A stretch of 64,000 nt of DNA from assembly GCF_003671495.1 (NCBI RefSeq), contig NZ_RCHN01000004.1:31164-95163 (forward strand), written 5' to 3'. Of this stretch, positions 60,030-64,000 are shown piece by piece (the stretch's first letter is position 1; every line of letters starts with the position of its first letter). A program made the translations under genes and the position numbers. The notes beneath the pieces are model-generated. The model worked only from the letters and a program-made list of their open reading frames with translations, made no database searches and had not been told where the DNA came from. This stretch comes from Ketobacter sp. GTDB taxonomy: Bacteria > Pseudomonadota > Gammaproteobacteria > Pseudomonadales > Ketobacteraceae.

Positions 60030-62069
60030 TTAGTTGATCATCACCAGGCCGCCCTGCATTTTGAGCATGCCGCCGCCTTTTACTTCCGTCATGGCGCTGC
60101 CGTTGATCTTCACCATGGTGCCGGTGATGGTAACGCCGCTGGGGTCGATTTTGATGCTGTTGCCCCCCACTTTCAGCTCAATGGACATATTGGCCTGCAG
60201 GGTGATCTTCTGGGCGGATTTGTTGGTGATGGCGCCGGTGACGTTCATGGTTTGCTTGCCGGTGACCTTGTGGGTCTGATCGCCGGTGACCTTGAAATCC
60301 TGATTGCCGGACACCTCGGTTTTATCATTGCCACCCACGCTCAGGCCGCGGTCGCCCCCGACGCTGACAGACTGGTCGGCACCTACGGATTCGGACTGGT
60401 TCTCGCCGATGGTGATGGTCTGGTCCTTGGCCACGTCCAGGGTCTGGCTGCCTTCGGTCAGGGTCTTGCTTTCATCACCTTCACTGATGGTGATGGTGCG
60501 ATCTTTGGTGACGGTGAGCGTCTGGTTGTTCTCCACCGTACCGGTTTCATCAAAGTGCACGATGTAGTTGTAGTTCTTGCCGGCTTCGACGTAAATCTCT
60601 TCGGCGTTTTCCTTGTCATCAAAGCGCAGTTCATTGAATTTCTTCGCCGCGGTTTTGAAGCCGCTCTGGGTGCTGGTGTAGCCCGGGCCCTGGTTGTCTT
60701 TATTGTAGAGTGCGCCCACCACCACCGGCCGGTCCGGATCACCGTTGATGAACTCCACCAGGACTTCCTGATTCAGGCGCGGTACGAAACTGGCGCCCCA
60801 GGCGGCCCCGGCATAGGATTGCGCGACCCGCAGCCAGCAGCTTTTGGCGCCATCGGACCAGGGGAACTCCACCTTGATCATGCGGTGGGGGTCGGCAGTG
60901 GCTTCTGATGCGGAGGCGTTCAGCTCCACTACTTTGGCGGTCAGAGGGCCACGCATCAGTTGTTTGGTACGGGTGACCGGCGCCCGGAACACCACCGTGG
61001 ATGGAATGCAGCTGAAGCTGTTGCGATAATCCGCAGTGCGATCATTACGATTCTGGGCGGCGTGCTGAACCTGGGTCAGCACATAGGTGTTGCATTCAGA
61101 CTTGATGTGGTGATCGAGCTTGAAGCGGCCGCCGGGGCTGAAACTGCCGGCATAGCCTGAACCCTTGGCAATATCGTGGGCCGCCTCCAGGCTTTCCAGG
61201 CGCACGCCGTTCATGCGTTTGTTGCTGGCCACATCGAAATCGTGATCGGCTTCGCTGCCGGATTTGTAAATAAAGCCGCTGAAATCCTGCACGGTTTTAT
61301 TGCCCGGGCTCTGGGCAAACTTGTGTTTGGTGGACAGCGTCTGTTTGTAGAAATTCTTGGGTGTGTTGTGGTTGTAATCGGACATCTCGAAGGTGTCCGT
61401 GTGGAAATTCATTTCCCGATGCCAGCTCAGGATGCTGGCTTTCAGATCCATGTCGGAGCCGACGTTCAGCTTCACGTCTTTATCCGCACAGTCCACATAA
61501 CCCGAGGTGCTGTCGCACAACACCATGGTGTGTTCGTTTTCTTCGTGGGTGAAGTAATAGAAGATGCCTTCCTCTTCCATCAGGCGGCTGACGAAGTCAA
61601 AGTCGCTTTCACCGTACTGTACGCAGTATTCGCGTACCAGGTAGGACGCCGAGGTTTTGTCGTCCACTGTGCAGAAAGCGCCGTATTCACCCAGTACATC
61701 CAGAATGATGTCTTTCGCCGTTTTCTCTTCAAAGATCCGGTGTTGTTGTGATTGCGTGGCAAACCAGAAACCGGGTACCAGGCGCAGGTTGTAACGCCGG
61801 TAATCACCATCCAGTTCACCCAGCGAGAAACCATTGACCCGGCCGTGAAAATAGCGCGGTGTTTTGGTGTCTTTATGATTCAGGGTAATCGAACATTTCT
61901 GGCCGATCACATCACTGCTGCCCAGGTTATGGTTCTTTGACAGGATGGTGACCGACAGATTGAACGGCTGGGAGATGGTCTCGGTGCCCTGCAATTCTAC
62001 CGCGATGGCGTCTTTGCTGACAAAACTCGCCGCAATGGATAGTAGTCGATTGTCCTGACTGATTGACAT
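60030..62069 (-). CDS. vgrG: T6SS spike protein VgrG (TssI)
   Basis: 679 residues. The N-terminal gp27-like part (VELQGTETISQPFNLSVTIL, YFHGRVNGFSLGELDGDYRRYNL, FDFVSRLMEEEGIFYYFTHEE) is followed by the gp5-OB region (MIKVEFPWSDGAKSCWLRVAQ, PRLNQEVLVEFINGDPDRPVVVG). A C-terminal beta-helix has repeated short strands (ESVGADQSVSVGGDRGLSVGG). It ends about 50 residues after the needle with MLKMQGGLVMIN and has no extra toxin domain, so it is a structural spike. It lies between hcp and the PAAR gene. Confidence 0.96.
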   Translation of the reverse strand: MSISQDNRLLSIAASFVSKDAIAVELQGTETISQPFNLSVTILSKNHNLGSSDVIGQKCSITLNHKDTKTPRYFHGRVNGFSLGELDGDYRRYNLRLVPGFWFATQSQQHRIFEEKTAKDIILDVLGEYGAFCTVDDKTSASYLVREYCVQYGESDFDFVSRLMEEEGIFYYFTHEENEHTMVLCDSTSGYVDCADKDVKLNVGSDMDLKASILSWHREMNFHTDTFEMSDYNHNTPKNFYKQTLSTKHKFAQSPGNKTVQDFSGFIYKSGSEADHDFDVASNKRMNGVRLESLEAAHDIAKGSGYAGSFSPGGRFKLDHHIKSECNTYVLTQVQHAAQNRNDRTADYRNSFSCIPSTVVFRAPVTRTKQLMRGPLTAKVVELNASASEATADPHRMIKVEFPWSDGAKSCWLRVAQSYAGAAWGASFVPRLNQEVLVEFINGDPDRPVVVGALYNKDNQGPGYTSTQSGFKTAAKKFNELRFDDKENAEEIYVEAGKNYNYIVHFDETGTVENNQTLTVTKDRTITISEGDESKTLTEGSQTLDVAKDQTITIGENQSESVGADQSVSVGGDRGLSVGGNDKTEVSGNQDFKVTGDQTHKVTGKQTMNVTGAITNKSAQKITLQANMSIELKVGGNSIKIDPSGVTITGTMVKINGSAMTEVKGGGMLKMQGGLVMIN

Positions 62070-62110
62070 GGCCGCAGCCCCGTTTCATTGGTTGGTGAAA
62101 GGTTAGTGGG

Positions 62111-62142
62111 TAAAACACGTGGGCGGGGGGGTGGCCCCGCCC
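62111..62142 (-). terminator. Stem-loop between hcp and vgrG
   Basis: On the minus strand GGGCGGGG pairs with CCCCGCCC across a six-base loop, then ACGTGTTTTA. It lies just after the hcp stop. The short T-run suggests partial termination, giving more hcp than vgrG message. Confidence 0.5.
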
Positions 62143-62150
62143 GCTACCGC

Positions 62151-62639
62151 TTACTGAGGTTCGCCGGTGGTGAGGTTGTAACCCACTTTCATGTTCTGAC
62201 CATTCTTGTTGGTCTTGTCGGCGCCCTGCAGATCGGCCACGATTTTGGAGAAGCTGAGGCTCAGGGCTTCGCTGGGAGCGCTGCCGCCGCTGGCGTTGAC
62301 GCTGTAAGAGCTGATCAGCACGTCAGACAGGGTGTAAGCGGCGTATTTTTCCACTTGCTTGGCACCGGTCTGAACGATGTGGATCTGTACTTCGACCCCT
62401 TCCACGCCGGTCAGGGATTCTTTCAACAGACCGCCGGAGGCGTTGTCCATCATTTTGGTGGCGCTCACTTCGCTGATGGAGGGGCGGGTGGCTTCGCGGT
62501 TGGCCATGTTGCCCACTTCCATGGTGATGCCGCGGCCGCAGCCCAGGCTCACAGAATCCAGTTCAATCCAGTCTTCATAACCTTTTGCCGTTACGTTGCC
62601 TTTGATCGCAAGTTTGTTGTAGTTCATGTAAATAGCCAT
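62151..62639 (-). CDS. hcp: T6SS tube protein Hcp (TssD)
   Basis: 162 residues, the normal size. Starts MAIYMNYNKLAIKGNVTAKGY and carries EDWIELDSVSLGCGRGI, REATRPSISEVSATKMMD and the conserved LSFSKI strand. GGAGACTGG lies before the ATG. Hcp hexamers stack into the tube that the sheath expels. The first gene of the hcp-vgrG-PAAR-activator operon, it has a sigma-54-like promoter about 85 bases upstream. Its last 81 bases match a second hcp at the right edge of the window with one synonymous change. Confidence 0.97.
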   Translation of the reverse strand: MAIYMNYNKLAIKGNVTAKGYEDWIELDSVSLGCGRGITMEVGNMANREATRPSISEVSATKMMDNASGGLLKESLTGVEGVEVQIHIVQTGAKQVEKYAAYTLSDVLISSYSVNASGGSAPSEALSLSFSKIVADLQGADKTNKNGQNMKVGYNLTTGEPQ

Positions 62640-62724
62640 TTTCCAGTCTCCTTTCCTTTTTTATGGAATGCGTTGTTCTACTGCGTTGGTGTGTGGTGTT
62701 TTTGGGTGTTCGTAACTGGAGTTA

Positions 62725-62741
62725 ATCAAGCTCTGTGCCAA
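62725..62741 (-). promoter_or_regulatory. Sigma-54-like promoter of hcp
   Basis: On the minus strand TTGGCACAGAGCTTGAT has a perfect -24 element and TTG of the -12 element (GG-N10-GA in place of GC). It ends about 85 bases before the hcp start. The activator gene lies at the end of this operon. Confidence 0.55.
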
Positions 62742-62832
62742 CTTTTTAAGTGTTTGTTATATAAGAATATTATTGTGTTCTGTTGGGCCTGGCCAAGTGG
62801 ACAGGGCAGGCCTTGGGGAGTGGCTTGGGCCC

Positions 62833-62934
62833 TGACATAAAAAGTGACAAGTCACCTGGATGGTTACCATGTCACTCCAGTGTAGCTGACATTTCGGACT
62901 ATATTGATTACACGCCCAGTGGGTCATATGTCAC
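62833..62934. promoter_or_regulatory. Cluster of TGACA/TGTCA half-sites upstream of hcp
   Basis: TGACA at 62833, GTGACA-A-GTCAC palindrome at 62844-62855, TGTCAC at 62870, TGACA at 62887 and TGTCAC at 62929. Together they lie about 90-210 bases upstream of the hcp sigma-54-like element. That is where an enhancer-binding activator would dock. The decamer at 62870-62879 recurs at 12041. Confidence 0.5.
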
Positions 62935-63059
62935 GAAATCGGGTGGTTTCCTGCCCTTGGCATAACGGTTGCTCTGCTGAGTCTGGATGCACTCCTTCAA
63001 GCCCTTAGCGAAGCAACGGCAGAGCGAATCTGCGACACATAAATAAGAGGTTCTTCAAT

Positions 63060-63719
63060 ATGCAACACGGATATCTCAAGCCCTCCCCCCCCATGTTGAC
63101 CCGGGTGGGTTACCCCTCCACATTTCTTTTGCCGGAAGACGACATGGAAATCGACATTACCCCCATCGATCTCAACGGCAAAATTCATCCCGGCACCTAC
63201 GGCAGCGAGTTCGGCGCCTATAAAATCATCGGGCGGGAAATCAGCGTGAAGCGTTTTCTCCACGACAACGGGCAGGTGAAGCTGTTTGTGAATGGCAACC
63301 AGTCCATCGTGGTGTCCAAGTGGTCCTACAACAAAAACGCACCCAGCCAGGAGCTGCAAAATATCCAGACCGGTATCACCATCGGCAAAACCCTGGCCAG
63401 TGCAGCCAAGGGCACCGCCCAGGACAGCGCTTTTGTGGGCGCGGGCACCGCGGTGAAAGCCGGAGTGAATGCGGGCAAATTGGTGTACGATCACTTCAAT
63501 ACCAAGGAAATTGATCTGGACAAAGTGCCCAACCCCGACGGCAGCAAATGGAAGAAATTCAAAAACGCCATCAAGCAGGTCAAGGATAACGTAACCGGTG
63601 ATCGCGTTGCGGTGTTGATCTCGGTACTGGCGCCACCGCCCAAAGTGGCCGGTACTTACAACACCAACATGACATCGGTAACGCTGTCCAACGTGGCGTC
63701 GATCATTAAAGGGCTGTGA
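63060..63719 (+). CDS. Unknown protein encoded between two hcp copies
   Basis: 219 residues, AGAGG nine bases before the ATG. No signal peptide. The N-terminal half is beta-rich (EIDITPIDLNGKIHPGTYGSEFG, GQVKLFVNGNQSIVVSKW). The middle (ITIGKTLASAAKGTAQDS and on, about 118-152) is Gly/Ala-rich and could be membrane-active. Then a Lys-rich stretch and a hydrophobic C-terminus follow. No family recognised. It is placed directly between two near-identical hcp genes, and its own terminator follows. It could be an Hcp-delivered cargo, a chaperone or an unrelated protein. Confidence 0.7.
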   Translation: MQHGYLKPSPPMLTRVGYPSTFLLPEDDMEIDITPIDLNGKIHPGTYGSEFGAYKIIGREISVKRFLHDNGQVKLFVNGNQSIVVSKWSYNKNAPSQELQNIQTGITIGKTLASAAKGTAQDSAFVGAGTAVKAGVNAGKLVYDHFNTKEIDLDKVPNPDGSKWKKFKNAIKQVKDNVTGDRVAVLISVLAPPPKVAGTYNTNMTSVTLSNVASIIKGL

Positions 63720-63754
63720 TGCTGCGGCAACGCTCAACCGGACAGTAAAGAAAG

Positions 63755-63779
63755 ATCCCCGCTACGGCGGGGATTTTTG
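63755..63779 (+). terminator. Rho-independent terminator
   Basis: An eight-base stem ATCCCCGC / GCGGGGAT with loop TACG is followed by TTTTG, 36 bases after the stop of the unknown gene. Confidence 0.8.
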
Positions 63780-63856
63780 TATGCCAAGGTTTCAGGTCAG
63801 GAGAAGGGAACCCTAATGCAAACGCAGTCCCATTAAACTTGGGGGTTGCTTGCAAC

Positions 63857-63895
63857 GCAAAAAACCGCACCCTGGCGCGAGGCCAGAGTGCGGTT
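63857..63895 (-). terminator. Rho-independent terminator of the second hcp
   Basis: On the minus strand AACCGCAC and GTGCGGTT enclose a second pairing GCCAG/CTGGC, followed by TTTTTTG. It lies about 25 bases after the stop of the partial hcp. Confidence 0.8.
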
Positions 63896-63919
63896 GAGCG
63901 AGGTGGGGAACGGTGTTGC

Positions 63920-64000
63920 TTACTGCGGTTCGCCGGTGGTGAGGTTGTAACCCACTTTCATGTTCTGACCATTCTTGTTGGTCTTGTCGGCGCCCTGCAG
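63920..64000 (-). CDS. hcp: Second hcp copy, only the 3' end in view
   Basis: The last 81 bases of the window encode, on the minus strand, the Hcp C-terminus ending NLTTGEPQ. They are identical to 62151-62231 except for one synonymous base in the Pro codon before the last Gln. Upstream sequence lies outside the window. Near-identity implies recent duplication or gene conversion. Unlike the first copy it has its own strong terminator and no vgrG behind it. Confidence 0.93.
   Translation of the reverse strand: MQGADKTNKNGQNMKVGYNLTTGEPQ

Larger units (their letters stand above)
62640..63059. other. Divergent intergenic region between hcp and an unknown gene
   Basis: About 420 bases without a gene. 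It contains the hcp leader, the sigma-54-like element, the TGACA half-site cluster and, at the right, AGAGG nine bases before the ATG of the next gene. I see no separate promoter for that gene. Confidence 0.6.

Noticed and set aside
60030..62069. Toxin extension on VgrG
   Set aside because: The protein ends shortly after the beta-helix with no extra domain.
1..64000. CRISPR array, prophage, IS element, tRNA or rRNA
   Set aside because: I saw no evenly spaced repeats, transposase, phage structural genes other than T6SS parts, or cloverleaf/rRNA sequence; T6SS tail-like genes are not a prophage here because TssJ/K/L/M/H are present.

Overview
The window reads as accessory chromosome of a Gram-negative gammaproteobacterium, probably marine or free-living. 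I infer this from the type VI secretion (T6SS) gene set, outer-membrane and lipoprotein genes, sigma-54 control and integron-type cassette sites; I cannot name the genus. Base composition is patchy. The T6SS blocks (about 12.2-40.3 kb and 57.9-64 kb) are GC-rich, while 1-11.9 kb and especially 40.6-48.9 kb are visibly AT-rich.

Layout. (1) 1-9.35 kb: a four-gene, same-strand set encoding a membrane Ser/Thr kinase, a TPR plus outer-membrane barrel protein resembling Slam/type XI translocators, a very large secreted FecR-domain protein whose C-terminus resembles a TbpB-type barrel, and an exported TPR-CHAT (caspase-like) protease. This is my best candidate for an undescribed system. (2) 9.4-11.8 kb: two unknown genes and an OmpA-family protein. 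(3) 12.3-35.0 kb: a complete T6SS structural operon in the order tagH-tssJ-tssK-tssL-tssM-tagF-tssA-tssB-tssC-tssC2-tssE-tssF-tssG-tssH, followed by a natural TssB-TssC fusion and an overlapping hot-dog thioesterase-like gene. (4) 35.0-40.3 kb, minus strand: a PpkA-like kinase fused to a periplasmic ligand-binding domain, and a large lipoprotein. (5) 40.6-46.3 kb: an array of small AT-rich genes separated by attC-like sites, i.e. an integron-type cassette cluster without integrase in view; some cassettes are broken. (6) 46.5-53.8 kb: more small accessory genes (two VOC proteins, lipoproteins, a GNAT, a deoxyribosyltransferase-like protein). (7) 53.9-57.9 kb: a lipoprotein made of 13 tandem repeats. 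(8) 57.9-62.6 kb, minus strand: hcp-vgrG-PAAR-sigma-54 activator operon. (9) An unknown gene follows, then the 3' end of a second, almost identical hcp at the right edge.

How it fits together. TssJLM form the membrane complex, TssK/E/F/G/A with VgrG and PAAR form the baseplate and tip, Hcp the tube, TssB/C the sheath and TssH recycles it. The kinase at 35-37.7 kb, TagH (FHA), TagF and two Thr-x-Phe-x-Pro motifs at the TssL N-terminus point to post-translational control by threonine phosphorylation. Three sigma-54-like promoters (before tagH, tssB and hcp), a TGTCAC-type motif shared by two of them, and an FHA-bearing sigma-54 activator suggest one regulon. No tRNA, rRNA, CRISPR array, transposase or integrase was seen.
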